Positions 1 through 8,394 are shown, counted from the stretch's first letter. The stretch is DNA of 22,479 nucleotides from Candidatus Galligastranaerophilus gallistercoris (GCA_018710795.1 DVJH01000114.1:1-22479); one strand, 5' to 3'. Made by a program: numbers and translations. The notes: generated from the sequence alone by a model not told the origin.

Positions 1-1
1 T

Positions 2-1126
2 TTGGATGAAGCGAACATTGTTGCCTGTATTATGACAAGATATTTAAGCTGTGCGCAGACGGTTTGTTTTGTTTCAAGAAAAGAATGCCAGAATTCACTT
101 AAAATAATAAGAGAAAATGTTCAAAATGATGATGATATCAATATAAATTTTGTAGTGTGGCCCGAGGAATTATTAACAAGAGAAATTTTCAGCATTCTAA
201 CCGTGCCCGATGCCGTTGATGTTGAGAGTTTTAATCAGGGAAGAGCAAAACTTCTCGAATACAGAATAAAAGAAAATTCTCCCCTTTTAAATAAAAAACT
301 GAAGGATGCGGGTTTTGACGATGAAACTCTGGTTGTCGGCATTGCAAGAGGGGATAAGCTTTTTATTCCGATAGGCGAGGATGAGTTTAAATTAAACGAC
401 AAATGCATTTTTATGGGAACGCCCGAGGGGCTTGATTTAACTTCAATCAGATTTTTTGTTGACGAAAAAACGGCCGTTAAAAACGTTGCCGTGATAGGGG
501 GCGGCACGGTCGGGTTTGAGCTTGCAAAGTCGCTGGAGAAAACAAAGATTAAAACAAAATTAATAGAAAAAAATTATCAAAGATGCGAAATGTTGTCGGA
601 GCATTTGAATAAACCCCTTATTTTGAATGCCGACGGTACAAATTCGGAATTTTTAACCCAGGAAGGCATAGGACAGATGGATGTTGTTATAGCTGTAACC
701 GACAGCGATGAAAAAAACCTTTTATGTTCTTTGCTTGCAAAACAATTGGGCGCAAAAAGAGTTATTACAAGAGTTGAACAGCTTGCAACAATGCCTCTGT
801 TTGAAAATGTCGGAGTGGACGTTGCGGTTTCACCGAAGCAGGCGGCGCTGAATGAAATAAAAGACCAGATTATAGATTCCAAAATGGGAATACTTGCAAC
901 GGTGGAAAGAGGCTTAGGCAAGGTTCAGGAAATTAAAGTAAGGTGTGATTATAAAGATACGGCTTTAATGGATTTAAAGCTTCCGTGCCGTGCGGTTGTT
1001 GCAATTATTCAGAGAGGCTCAAGAATAATAATTCCGAAAGGAAAAACTTTAATCAGGGCAAATGACACGCTTCTTGTTTTTGTTATGGCGGGCGATGCCG
1101 AGAAAATAAGAAACTTTTTCGGGTAA
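2..1126 (+). CDS. trkA: Trk potassium uptake regulatory protein TrkA (5'-truncated by window edge)
   Basis: This is the cytoplasmic NAD(H)-binding regulatory subunit of the Trk K+ uptake system, which gates the TrkH membrane channel. The visible 374 residues begin in the last part of the first Rossmann domain: the opening DEANIVAC corresponds to the DETNMVAC segment of E. coli TrkA. The TTG at position 2 is therefore an internal Leu codon, not a start, and roughly 75 residues lie upstream of the window. A first TrkA_C-type domain follows (about 75-145). The second Rossmann domain has the nucleotide-binding loop GGGTVG at 166-171, and a second TrkA_C domain ends the protein (about 300-374). 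The two-fold RCK layout is that of full-length TrkA. trkH starts 14 bp downstream on the same strand, which supports a trkA-trkH operon whose promoter is outside the window. Confidence 0.93.
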   Translation: MDEANIVACIMTRYLSCAQTVCFVSRKECQNSLKIIRENVQNDDDININFVVWPEELLTREIFSILTVPDAVDVESFNQGRAKLLEYRIKENSPLLNKKLKDAGFDDETLVVGIARGDKLFIPIGEDEFKLNDKCIFMGTPEGLDLTSIRFFVDEKTAVKNVAVIGGGTVGFELAKSLEKTKIKTKLIEKNYQRCEMLSEHLNKPLILNADGTNSEFLTQEGIGQMDVVIAVTDSDEKNLLCSLLAKQLGAKRVITRVEQLATMPLFENVGVDVAVSPKQAALNEIKDQIIDSKMGILATVERGLGKVQEIKVRCDYKDTALMDLKLPCRAVVAIIQRGSRIIIPKGKTLIRANDTLLVFVMAGDAEKIRNFFG

Positions 1127-1140
1127 AACGGGAAAAAACA

Positions 1141-2598
1141 ATGAGATTTAAAGTAATATTTAATACAACGGGAATTATTCTGAAATTTATAAGTCTTATT
1201 TTTATTTTGCCCGTCATTTTCGCTTTTATCTATAAAGATATTTCTTCGATTTGCTATTTTGTTCTGGCGGGGGTCGTTTCTTTAATTTTAGGTTTTTTAT
1301 TTTGTTTAAATGACGCAAGCGAAAAAGATATCGATAACATAACCCGTGCGGAAGCTTTTGCAACGGTAATTTTCGGGTGGGTAATGTTCGGGCTTGTGTG
1401 CACCATTCCTTTTTTATTTTACGGGCTCAATTTTATAGATTCGTTATTTGAAGCGTTTTCGGGGGTTTCAACAACGGGGGCAACCATTTTATCTGATTTT
1501 TCTTTATACCCGGAGACTTTTTTTCTTTACCGTTCCATTATCCAGTGGTTCGGGGGCATGGGAATAATAGTTTTATTTATTGCCGTTCTTCCGAAGTTTG
1601 CGGTTGCGGGCAGACAGATGTTTTTTGCTGAAATTCCAAACCCCAGAGAAGAAAAAATTACGCCCCGAATAAGGCACACGGCAAGCTGGCTCTGGTCAAT
1701 GTATATTTTATTAACAATAATTGAAATCATTATTTTAAAAGTTCAGGGGCTGGATTTATATAATGCTTTATGTTTATCTTTATCGACAATTTCGGCGGGC
1801 GGTTTTTCAAATCATCCGACGGGTTTAATCGGATTTGATTCTAAAATTATATGGACAATAGGTATTTTTGCTTTTATTGCGGGTATTAATTTTTTGCTTA
1901 CATATAAAGTTTTAATTAAAGGTAAAATCAATGAACTTTTCAGAAGCGAAGAATTCAGAGCTTATTTTCTTATTGTTATGTTTTTTACCCTGCTTTTTTC
2001 TTTAATTCTTTATTTTCAGGGAAATTTTTCAATATCCGATTCAATCAGAAATGCCTTTTTTGAAACTGCGGCAACAATAACTTCAACGGGGGCAGCCTGT
2101 GATAACTTTTTAAATTGGCCGATAAGAGCAAAAGTCTTACTTTTTGTTTTGATGTTTGTGGGCGGGTCGGCAATTTCCGCAAGCGGCAGCATTAAAATAA
2201 CAAGATGGATTTATGTTTTTAAATTTATTAAAAAAGAAATGAATAAAGTTGCCCACCCGAACGCCATTTATCCGATTAAGCTTGAAAACAGAACCGTATC
2301 GCCCGATATAGGATATCAAATAATTGTTTTTATCATATTTTTTATGGCAATTTTCGCCTTAAGTTCGATTGCCGTTTCATTTATTGAGCAAAATGTTCTT
2401 CTTGCCGTAACGGGAAGCATTGCAACTTTATCCAACGCGGGCCCCGGGCTTGATAATGTCATAGGACCCGTTGGAAGCTATGCTTCTTTAAAAATTCCGA
2501 CCAAACTTATTTTTATGTTTAATATGGTTGTCGGCAGATTGGAAATTATCCCCTTTTTGGCGCTGTTACAAAAGGATTTGTGGCAGTTTAAAAAGTAG
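1141..2598 (+). CDS. trkH: Trk potassium uptake channel subunit TrkH
   Basis: This is the integral membrane K+-translocating subunit. Its 485 residues match the usual length of the family (about 480). The protein is hydrophobic throughout and carries the four pore-loop repeats of the SKT/Trk superfamily. Their selectivity-filter glycines are visible in FSGVSTTGAT (repeat 1), LSTISAGGFSNHP (repeat 2), TAATITSTGAA (repeat 3) and IATLSNAGPGLDNVIGPVG (repeat 4). The C-terminal stretch MFNMVVGRLEIIPFLAL is also typical of TrkH/KtrB. It lies just downstream of trkA, its regulatory partner. The gene ends only 9 bp from the convergent LapA-like gene, and no terminator hairpin is visible between them. 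Confidence 0.95.
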   Translation: MRFKVIFNTTGIILKFISLIFILPVIFAFIYKDISSICYFVLAGVVSLILGFLFCLNDASEKDIDNITRAEAFATVIFGWVMFGLVCTIPFLFYGLNFIDSLFEAFSGVSTTGATILSDFSLYPETFFLYRSIIQWFGGMGIIVLFIAVLPKFAVAGRQMFFAEIPNPREEKITPRIRHTASWLWSMYILLTIIEIIILKVQGLDLYNALCLSLSTISAGGFSNHPTGLIGFDSKIIWTIGIFAFIAGINFLLTYKVLIKGKINELFRSEEFRAYFLIVMFFTLLFSLILYFQGNFSISDSIRNAFFETAATITSTGAACDNFLNWPIRAKVLLFVLMFVGGSAISASGSIKITRWIYVFKFIKKEMNKVAHPNAIYPIKLENRTVSPDIGYQIIVFIIFFMAIFALSSIAVSFIEQNVLLAVTGSIATLSNAGPGLDNVIGPVGSYASLKIPTKLIFMFNMVVGRLEIIPFLALLQKDLWQFKK

Positions 2599-2607
2599 GC
2601 GATTTAA

Positions 2608-2958
2608 TTATTTTCCCATTGCCTTATTGAGTGCTGCTTCAAGAGTTTTGATTTTATTTTCAAGAAGTTTTATTTTCTCATCGGCTTCATCCGTTCCCAA
2701 TGAAGTTTTATCATATTGTTTTTTGAGTTTATTGTAACGGTTTGCGGCATCAAAGAAGGAACTTAACATAAGCATAACACCCGTAAAAATTCCGAGCGCA
2801 AAAACAATAAGCGTCGAAACAAGAAATGTCATTTGAAATTTAATGTCGGTATACATAAGGGCAAGGTTTAAATCCATGTCGTTATATTGTCCGAACATAA
2901 GAGTAAAAATCGTAACCAAAACGGCTATAATAACGCAAATTGTGCCCATAATCTTCAA
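2608..2958 (-). CDS. LapA-like (DUF1049) small membrane protein with C-terminal coiled coil
   Basis: This is a 116-residue protein with two predicted membrane helices (about 5-27 and 45-68), a short polar loop between them, and a charged, probably coiled-coil tail (about 72-113). The topology, the Gln-Asn dipeptide after the first helix (FGQYND) and the helical tail resemble LapA/YciS (DUF1049), an inner-membrane protein linked to lipopolysaccharide assembly in E. coli. Only the architecture is convincing and sequence identity looks low, so the function is tentative. It is the last gene of the seven-gene minus-strand run. Its ATG overlaps the stop of the upstream pseudouridine synthase gene by 4 bp (ATGA type), which suggests translational coupling. 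Confidence 0.6.
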   Translation of the reverse strand: MKIMGTICVIIAVLVTIFTLMFGQYNDMDLNLALMYTDIKFQMTFLVSTLIVFALGIFTGVMLMLSSFFDAANRYNKLKKQYDKTSLGTDEADEKIKLLENKIKTLEAALNKAMGK

Positions 2959-3911
2959 CTCCTTAATAATTTTAATACCTTTAATAAATCGGGATGATAA
3001 TTTTCTTTTTTTATTTCAAATTCCATTATCTCATTTGTTTTGGGATGTGTAAAGGATAAATAATATGACATTAAAACCTGCCCCGTTGTTTTAAGATTTT
3101 TAAAAATCCCCGTTTTAAAAGCTTTGGCGCCGTAGAGATCATCATTTATTAGCGGGTGCCCGATGTATGACAGATGACACCTTATCTGGTGCGTTCTTCC
3201 CGTTTCAAGTTTTAGTTCAAGAAATGTTGCATTTTCGAATCTTTCAAGTACTTTGAATTTTGTAAGAGCATAAAGCCCTTCGTTTGATATGTTCATTTTA
3301 ACCGTTTTATCCAGATAATGAACGAGGGGTTTTTCGATTTTTCCTTCATCTTCGTTTATGATTCCGTAGCATATTGCAAGATATTTTCTTATTGTTTTTT
3401 TATTTTTGATATCTTCCTGCAATTTTATATGCGCTTCGTTTGTTTTTGCCACAAGCATTAAACCCGATGTATCTTTATCGAGCCTGTGGACTATACCCTG
3501 TCTTATTTTTCCCTGAATATCGGACAGATGTTTTGTATGGTATAAAAGAGCATTTACAAGGGTATCATCCTCATTTTTTGATGTAGGGTGGCAGATAAGG
3601 TTTTTTTGTTTGTTTAAAACAATTAAATCGTTATCTTCAAAATAAATATCAAGCGGAATGTTTTTCGGGTTAATTATTATTTCGTTTTGTTTTTTTTCGA
3701 TTTCAAAACTTACCGTATCATGTAATTTCAATTTGTATGAGGGTTTTGAGAGGTTTTTATTTACGGTTATTTTTCCTTCAAGAATATATTTTTGAACTTT
3801 TGTTCTTGTCAGATTTTCGTTTGTAATAAGAAAATACTCTTCAAAAAATATATCTTTTGAAAAATTGTCGAGTCTTTGGTCCTTAAAATTTTCATCAATT
3901 TTAATTTCCAC
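2955..3911 (-). CDS. rluD: RluD-family 23S rRNA pseudouridine synthase
   Basis: This enzyme isomerises specific uridines, most likely in 23S rRNA, to pseudouridine. Residues 1-75 form an S4-type RNA-binding domain (LTRTKVQKYILEGKITVN). The catalytic domain carries the family signature HRLDKDTSGLMLVAK at 142-156, with catalytic Asp145. Further conserved blocks are LETGRTHQIRCHL and GHPLINDDLYG. The length of 318 residues is normal for RluD/RluC-type enzymes. The exact target (RluC-, RluD- or YlyB-like) cannot be told from sequence alone. In many bacteria this family sits directly downstream of lspA, as here, where its start overlaps the end of lspA by 11 bp. It belongs to the minus-strand run that starts with the GGDEF response regulator. 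Confidence 0.88.
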   Translation of the reverse strand: MEIKIDENFKDQRLDNFSKDIFFEEYFLITNENLTRTKVQKYILEGKITVNKNLSKPSYKLKLHDTVSFEIEKKQNEIIINPKNIPLDIYFEDNDLIVLNKQKNLICHPTSKNEDDTLVNALLYHTKHLSDIQGKIRQGIVHRLDKDTSGLMLVAKTNEAHIKLQEDIKNKKTIRKYLAICYGIINEDEGKIEKPLVHYLDKTVKMNISNEGLYALTKFKVLERFENATFLELKLETGRTHQIRCHLSYIGHPLINDDLYGAKAFKTGIFKNLKTTGQVLMSYYLSFTHPKTNEIMEFEIKKENYHPDLLKVLKLLRS

Positions 3912-4395
3912 GTTTTTTAATCTTTCTTTTTATGTATTCATCCCTTACGGTTAACACAATGAAAATAATGACGGAGAGCGTAATTAAAACATCATATAAA
4001 TTAAAAACGGGAAAATCAATAAAAACAAGTTTTATGTAATCGGTAACATATCCGTTTGCATAGCGTTCAACGGTATTCCCGAGTACTCCGGATGTAAAGA
4101 TTGAAGCAAAAAGAATTTTTATTTTGTCATTAAAGGATATGTTTTTATATACATATAAAACAACGGACAAAATAACGATTGTGCCTGCAATTGCAAGGAC
4201 ATACGGGCTATTTTCAAGCATTCCGAATGCGCTTCCCGTATTTTTTGTTATTAAAACGGAAAATAAAGGATTATTGTAGCTTGTCATCATCATATACGGC
4301 GATGTTATAATTTTTTCAAGACTTATGCACAATTGCCACAGGACAACGGTTATTAAAAAATATATAATGAATGCTTTTTTGTCTTTTATTTTCAT
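3901..4395 (-). CDS. lspA: Signal peptidase II (lipoprotein signal peptidase), divergent
   Basis: This is the membrane aspartyl protease that removes signal peptides from prolipoproteins. It has 164 residues and four hydrophobic segments (about 8-25, 66-84, 93-106 and 133-151). Family motifs are present: NTGSAFGML at 52-60, GNTVERYANGYVTDYI at 106-121 and FPVFNLYD at 128-135. The two catalytic aspartates correspond to Asp119 and Asp135. Three positions depart from the usual pattern. The GNxxDR aspartate is Glu110, the Ala before the last catalytic Asp is Tyr134, and the N-terminal D-Q/K motif after the first helix is missing. The enzyme is probably active because the catalytic pair is kept, but it is a divergent form. 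It overlaps the upstream unknown gene by 4 bp and the downstream rluD-like gene by 11 bp. Confidence 0.85.
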   Translation of the reverse strand: MKIKDKKAFIIYFLITVVLWQLCISLEKIITSPYMMMTSYNNPLFSVLITKNTGSAFGMLENSPYVLAIAGTIVILSVVLYVYKNISFNDKIKILFASIFTSGVLGNTVERYANGYVTDYIKLVFIDFPVFNLYDVLITLSVIIFIVLTVRDEYIKRKIKKRGN

Positions 4396-5273
4396 AAATT
4401 CAATTTTTTGACCGTTTCATCCGTATTTATTCTTTTAACGTAAAATCCGAGCCCCGATATAACCGCTTTTTCGGCATCGATATTTTTATCGTTTTTCTTG
4501 ATTTTAACAAAAGGGTTTATAAATGCAAATGTCGAATTGGCGTATTCATTTTCTCCTTCTTTATTTGCAATCATAACGCGTTCCAGAATTCCGCTTTTAT
4601 TTATTGCTCTATACGGGTCCCAGGATTTTTCAGGAGGATAAACGATTTTGTCATGTCCTATGGAACCTACGACAAATCTGTTTATTGGCATTTGCAGCGT
4701 AATTTTTACCGTATATTCTTCGCCTGCGGTAATGCTTTTTGGGATTTCCATATCGAAATCAGCCTCTATTGCTTCGCCGTATTTGATTTCGGTGGATTCT
4801 GAATATATTTCATCTCCTATTACTTTCCAATCTTCTCCTTCTTTTTTATAAATCATGGAATAGTACGCTTTTGAATCCATTCTGCCTTTGATTTTGTTGC
4901 CAACTGCATATTTTGCGTCCGCCCCTTTGACATCAAGCTTGGCGTATGAGTTTTCCGTTATATAAACTTTAATCGTATCGTCTTTTGTTTCTACTTTTTC
5001 AATTTTTTCTTTAGTTTTGATTTTCGGGTACAATTCTCTTGCGCTTTCAAAAATATTTAATGTTTCTTCTTTATTGTATCCGTCAAAACTTTTATAATTT
5101 TCGGAATAATATTTTGCAATTTCTTCCGTTTTTCCTTTATCGGATAATTTGCGCAATTTTTTGGTAATTTTTATTACGTTTTCATAATCTTCGGTTGTAA
5201 TTGCAAAAACCGTATTAACCGACAGGAAAAAAGCTAATACGATTGAAATAAAACATACGGCAGTTTTTCTCAT
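4392..5273 (-). CDS. Exported protein of unknown function, NTF2-like N-terminal part
   Basis: I do not recognise a named family. A clear signal peptide covers about residues 1-24 (MRKTAVCFISIVLAFFLSVN followed by TVFA), with likely cleavage after VFA, so the protein should be exported. Residues about 25-155 have the helix-then-curved-sheet pattern of NTF2-like/SnoaL folds: a helical ENVIKITKKL region, then YYSENYKSFDGYNKEE, ending in YYSMIYKKEGEDWKVIGDE. This fold call is inference. The remainder (about 165-293) looks like beta strands with PKSITAGEEYTVKITLQMP, possibly an Ig-like module. There is no lipobox cysteine, although signal peptidase II is the next gene and overlaps it by 4 bp. It follows the other unknown exported gene with a 1-bp gap. 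AGGAC upstream of the ATG is a plausible ribosome binding site. Confidence 0.75.
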   Translation of the reverse strand: MRKTAVCFISIVLAFFLSVNTVFAITTEDYENVIKITKKLRKLSDKGKTEEIAKYYSENYKSFDGYNKEETLNIFESARELYPKIKTKEKIEKVETKDDTIKVYITENSYAKLDVKGADAKYAVGNKIKGRMDSKAYYSMIYKKEGEDWKVIGDEIYSESTEIKYGEAIEADFDMEIPKSITAGEEYTVKITLQMPINRFVVGSIGHDKIVYPPEKSWDPYRAINKSGILERVMIANKEGENEYANSTFAFINPFVKIKKNDKNIDAEKAVISGLGFYVKRINTDETVKKLNL

Positions 5274-5274
5274 T

Positions 5275-5910
5275 TTATTTGTCCTGTTTAAATATTAAGT
5301 AATACTTCCCTGTACCATAGTATAGTATAATCTGCCAAAATTCACCATCTATATCGTTTATTTCCATGTAGGATTTGGGTATCGGTTTTCTTTGGGTTTT
5401 TTTCGGAAACATTGTTCCTACCGTGTCTGCGATTGCGGTTTTAAATTTTTTCCAGGCGGATGCTTTCGGTTTGGGTATGTATTCATCGTAAAATTCTTCC
5501 GTTGTAATATCGACGTTATAGGTCGGTATCATATATTTTACGCGCCCCTGCTCTTTAAAAAGCACATAGGTTTTCCCTTCGTGTTTTCTCGGGGTTAAAA
5601 GATAGTATCCGGTAGGAATTTTAATATCTTTAAATATAAAAGTTGTTCCGCTCCTGAATAACGGATAAGGGGAAAACATATATTTTGTGTAATCTTCCGA
5701 TTGAAACGGGTCAATTCCGAATATATATTCAAAATTCGGGTTTTCAAGCTCATCGTATATTTTTTGAAAATCTTCATCGGCAAATGCCGGTTTTGAGATT
5801 AAAAATCCCAAAATCATAAAAGCCGTTATTAAGTATTTTAAAATATTTATCTTCACTTTGTTTTTATTAATGACGTTTTTAATTAAATCAACTGACATAG
5901 AGTTTTTCAT
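5275..5910 (-). CDS. Exported or membrane-anchored protein of unknown function
   Basis: This is a 211-residue protein I cannot assign to a family. A positively charged N-terminal stretch is followed by a hydrophobic segment at about 24-44 ending in KPAFA-DED, which reads as a signal peptide with a long n-region and a signal peptidase I site. The mature part is rich in Tyr, Phe and Lys and contains GYYLLTPRKHEGKTYVLF and FWQIILYYGTGKYYLIFKQDK-type beta strands, so a small periplasmic beta-rich protein is likely. The chosen ATG overlaps the end of the tandem-CheW gene by 23 bp. A second ATG four codons later (5896-5898) is equally plausible, and neither has a strong ribosome binding site. It sits between chemosensory genes and lspA in one continuous transcription unit. 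Confidence 0.7.
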   Translation of the reverse strand: MKNSMSVDLIKNVINKNKVKINILKYLITAFMILGFLISKPAFADEDFQKIYDELENPNFEYIFGIDPFQSEDYTKYMFSPYPLFRSGTTFIFKDIKIPTGYYLLTPRKHEGKTYVLFKEQGRVKYMIPTYNVDITTEEFYDEYIPKPKASAWKKFKTAIADTVGTMFPKKTQRKPIPKSYMEINDIDGEFWQIILYYGTGKYYLIFKQDK

Positions 5911-6895
5911 CCCCGAATAATTTTTTTATGTCGAGCATAAGATATAATTTGTCTCCCGCAACATATTCGTTCAGGCAGGCTGTCTGATAGTCGTTTTTGC
6001 GATGAAGCGAGGTTTCGTCCATATCGATTGTTTCGCCTATGGCGTCAGTTATTATGCCGAGCTGATAATCTTCGTATTCGACAACGATTATACTTGTATC
6101 TTTTGTTATTTCCGTTGTTTTGTTTTCCGTATATTTTAAAAGGTCAATAACGGTTATATATCTTCCTTTGATGCTTACTATACCCATAATGAAATCAGGT
6201 GTGCAGGGCACTTTTGTAAGTTTCACGTTTGCAAATTTGTAAAAGCCCGCAACATGAAGAATTTTGACGCAGCAAATATGTTTTTGAAGATGAAAGGTAA
6301 TGTATGTATCCTGGCTTTTTATGATTTCATAGGTAACCTCACGCATTTTTCTTGCATAATGCATTCTTCGCCTGTGAAGTTTTTCTTTTGACTGGGTATC
6401 TTTGGGCAAAAGCGAAGAAGAACTTTTGAGGATGTCGGAGGCTTTGATATCGGGAGAATTTATTGTTTTTTCGATATTTTCAAGATTGATAACCGTGGCG
6501 GAAAAATCTTTTTCCGTAAAAATTGCTTCAAGGAACGATTTTTGAGTGTCATAGGGCGGGTTATTCAAATAGAGCGTATTGATTCTTCTTATTTCTTTAA
6601 CGTCGTCTATTAAAATTCCGAATGTATCGTTTTCGGTTTTTACAATTACGATTTTGCTGTTCAGGTCGTATTTTGTTGCTTCAAGTTTTAAAATGCTTCT
6701 TATGTCAATGATTTTGACCATTTTATTGTTATATTCAAGAAGCCCCACTATAAAATCGGGCATGCTTTCGGGGTATTCCAATTCCACAAGCTGCATAATA
6801 TCAAGAACATATTTTGCATTGAACGCATAATTGTATGTTCCTATTGAAAAAAAGATGTAACTTTCTTCACTGTATTGACTTAAGGCGTTATTCAT
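5888..6895 (-). CDS. Tandem CheW-domain adaptor protein
   Basis: This protein has 335 residues with two CheW-like domains, about 10-155 and 190-332, joined by a charged helical linker (about 156-190, including KEKLHRRRMHYARKMRE). Each half shows CheW features. The first has IGTYNYAFNAKYVLDIMQ, MPDFIVGLLEYNNKMVKIIDIR and FGILIDDVKEIR. The second has LQKHICCVKILHVAGFY, CTPDFIMGIVSIKGRYITVID and YQLGIITDAIGE. CheW domains couple chemoreceptors to CheA, so a two-domain version could bridge arrays or bind both the receptor and a CheA P5 domain. Its start overlaps the end of the receiver-GGDEF gene by 8 bp. The receptor and CheA of the same presumed system are encoded just across the divergent promoter. 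Confidence 0.87.
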   Translation of the reverse strand: MNNALSQYSEESYIFFSIGTYNYAFNAKYVLDIMQLVELEYPESMPDFIVGLLEYNNKMVKIIDIRSILKLEATKYDLNSKIVIVKTENDTFGILIDDVKEIRRINTLYLNNPPYDTQKSFLEAIFTEKDFSATVINLENIEKTINSPDIKASDILKSSSSLLPKDTQSKEKLHRRRMHYARKMREVTYEIIKSQDTYITFHLQKHICCVKILHVAGFYKFANVKLTKVPCTPDFIMGIVSIKGRYITVIDLLKYTENKTTEITKDTSIIVVEYEDYQLGIITDAIGETIDMDETSLHRKNDYQTACLNEYVAGDKLYLMLDIKKLFGDEKLYVS

Positions 6896-8330
6896 CTATA
6901 TCCATAACTACTTTGTTTTTACCGCTTTTTTTGGCTTTATACAATACCGCATCGGCGCGCTCTATAAGTTCGTTTGCGTCTCTCATATCTTTTCCGTAAG
7001 TTGATGCGCCTATGCTTACAGTAACTTTTATTTTTTTGCCTTCAAAGATAAATTCTCTGTTTTCAATTGTTTTTCTTAACCTTTCAAGAGGAACATAGGC
7101 TTTTTCAACAAGTGTTTCGGGCATTAAAATACAGATTTCTTCGCCGCCGTATCTGTAGACAAAGTCTGTTTTTCTTAAAGTGTTTATAAATATTTTTGAA
7201 ACTTCTTTTAAAACGTAATCGCCTGCCAGATGCCCGTATTTATCGTTAACGTCTTTAAAATTGTCTATATCTATCATTGCAATGGTTACGATTGTGCCGT
7301 ATCTTTTTGCTCTTTCAAATTCCTGAGCCAGAACGGATTTTAAGTGCCGTCTTGTATACAATTGCGTTAATTCATCGGTTATTGAAAGATAACAGGTTTT
7401 TGTGTAGAGATATTTAAGCCTTAAAAATAAATCAAGCTCGGATTTAACCGTTTGCATAAAACGCATTTTGTTCCATCTTAAATTTTCTCTCGAGAAAAGA
7501 CAAAGTTTGCCGATTAGAATATCTTCATAGTAAAAATCGAATTCTTTTTTTGAAAGAAAATCATCAATTGAATTAAGCACATGAAGTTCGTTCTTTGAAG
7601 TTATTTTTTCGGGTTTAAAATCATTTATGCTGTCAGGTAAAAGCTGGCGCCAGATTGCAAGCATTGTTTCATCATCAATTAAAACGTTTTGTTCGTGGAA
7701 AATAAGTCTTTTTTGAACCGAAGCATCGGGGGAATGAAAATGAATGCAAGCGATATCGTAATCGGTTATCGTGGATAAAATCTCAAAAATTTCGGATGCT
7801 ATATGCTTGTCGTCTTTTGTATAATCCGTTATATCTCTGAATTTATTCGTGATGGTCGCTTTCATTAATTCATCATCAAGAATTTTATTTATCTGGGTAA
7901 TAATGGCGTCTTCTTCTATTTCATATGTTGACAGTTCCTGTTTTGTCATATTTGAAACGGGCATTTTTTTAATTATGTCTTTGGCGGATTGCACGATTGT
8001 TGACATATCAAAATCTTTTCTTAAAAAAACATCCGCTCCGGATTGGCTTGCCCAGAATTTATCGAGGTTTTTGTCAAGAACGGTTAACATAATAAAAGGG
8101 ATGTCTTTTGTTTCCCTGTTGCTTTTTAAAAGTCTGCATAACTGAAACCCGCCCAAATGCGGCATTAAAACATCCGAGATTATTACATCGGGTGTATTTT
8201 TGTAAATTTTTACAAACCCTTCAACACCGTTTTTTGCTGTATCAACTTCAAATCCTTCTCTTTTAAAAAAGATTTTCAGGCTGCTTAATTGTGTAACGCT
8301 GTCATCAATAATTAATACTTTTTTTGCCAT
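6888..8330 (-). CDS. Response regulator with GGDEF diguanylate cyclase output
   Basis: This 480-residue protein should make c-di-GMP when its receiver is phosphorylated. The receiver domain (about 3-120) has the acidic pair Asp9-Asp10, phosphoacceptor Asp53 in VIISDVLMP, Thr83 and Lys105, so it is complete. A central region (about 140-310) reads as a GAF-like module, which is inference from IHFHS and the strand/helix pattern. The GGDEF domain occupies about 312-478 with active-site loop GGEEI at 395-399, metal-site Asp353 in MIDIDNFKDVND and an intact inhibitory RxxD site (RKTD, 386-389) five residues before the loop. It is therefore predicted to be active and inhibited by its product. It is the first gene of the minus-strand run and diverges from the chemoreceptor/cheA operon, so CheA is the likely phosphodonor. 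No strong ribosome binding site precedes its ATG. Confidence 0.93.
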   Translation of the reverse strand: MAKKVLIIDDSVTQLSSLKIFFKREGFEVDTAKNGVEGFVKIYKNTPDVIISDVLMPHLGGFQLCRLLKSNRETKDIPFIMLTVLDKNLDKFWASQSGADVFLRKDFDMSTIVQSAKDIIKKMPVSNMTKQELSTYEIEEDAIITQINKILDDELMKATITNKFRDITDYTKDDKHIASEIFEILSTITDYDIACIHFHSPDASVQKRLIFHEQNVLIDDETMLAIWRQLLPDSINDFKPEKITSKNELHVLNSIDDFLSKKEFDFYYEDILIGKLCLFSRENLRWNKMRFMQTVKSELDLFLRLKYLYTKTCYLSITDELTQLYTRRHLKSVLAQEFERAKRYGTIVTIAMIDIDNFKDVNDKYGHLAGDYVLKEVSKIFINTLRKTDFVYRYGGEEICILMPETLVEKAYVPLERLRKTIENREFIFEGKKIKVTVSIGASTYGKDMRDANELIERADAVLYKAKKSGKNKVVMDIDE

Positions 8331-8342
8331 AAATCGAGATAT

Positions 8343-8371
8343 TTAATATAATAATACCAGGTTATTATACT
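8343..8371 (+). promoter_or_regulatory. Candidate promoter for receptor-cheA-HD-TPR operon
   Basis: TTAATA (8343-8348) is separated by 17 bases from TATACT (8366-8371). The -35 box is weak (4 of 6 matches to TTGACA) and the -10 box is good. The transcript would start near 8378, about 17 bases before the ATG of the receptor gene. Confidence 0.45.
8347..8369. repeat. Perfect inverted repeat in the divergent chemosensory promoter
   Basis: Arms TATAATAA (8347-8354) and TTATTATA (8362-8369) are exact reverse complements around a 7-base centre, TACCAGG. The repeat sits in the 64-bp gap between the GGDEF regulator gene and the receptor gene and overlaps the candidate -10 boxes of both strands. It could be an operator or simply the result of two facing AT-rich -10 elements. 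Confidence 0.6.
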
Positions 8372-8392
8372 ATATTATTTAAAAAAGGTGAA
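8364..8392 (-). promoter_or_regulatory. Candidate promoter for the seven-gene minus-strand operon
   Basis: Read on the minus strand, TTCACC (8392-8387) is followed after 17 bases by a perfect TATAAT (8369-8364). The start would be near 8357, leaving a leader of about 27 bases before the GGDEF regulator ATG. The -35 match is weak (4 of 6). Confidence 0.45.
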
Positions 8393-8394
8393 AT

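Noticed and set aside
235..921. Minus-strand open frames inside trkA, and comparable antisense frames inside cheA, rluD-like and S1 genes
   Set aside because: They lie opposite strongly conserved genes, have no family features and no ribosome sites, so they are shadow frames.
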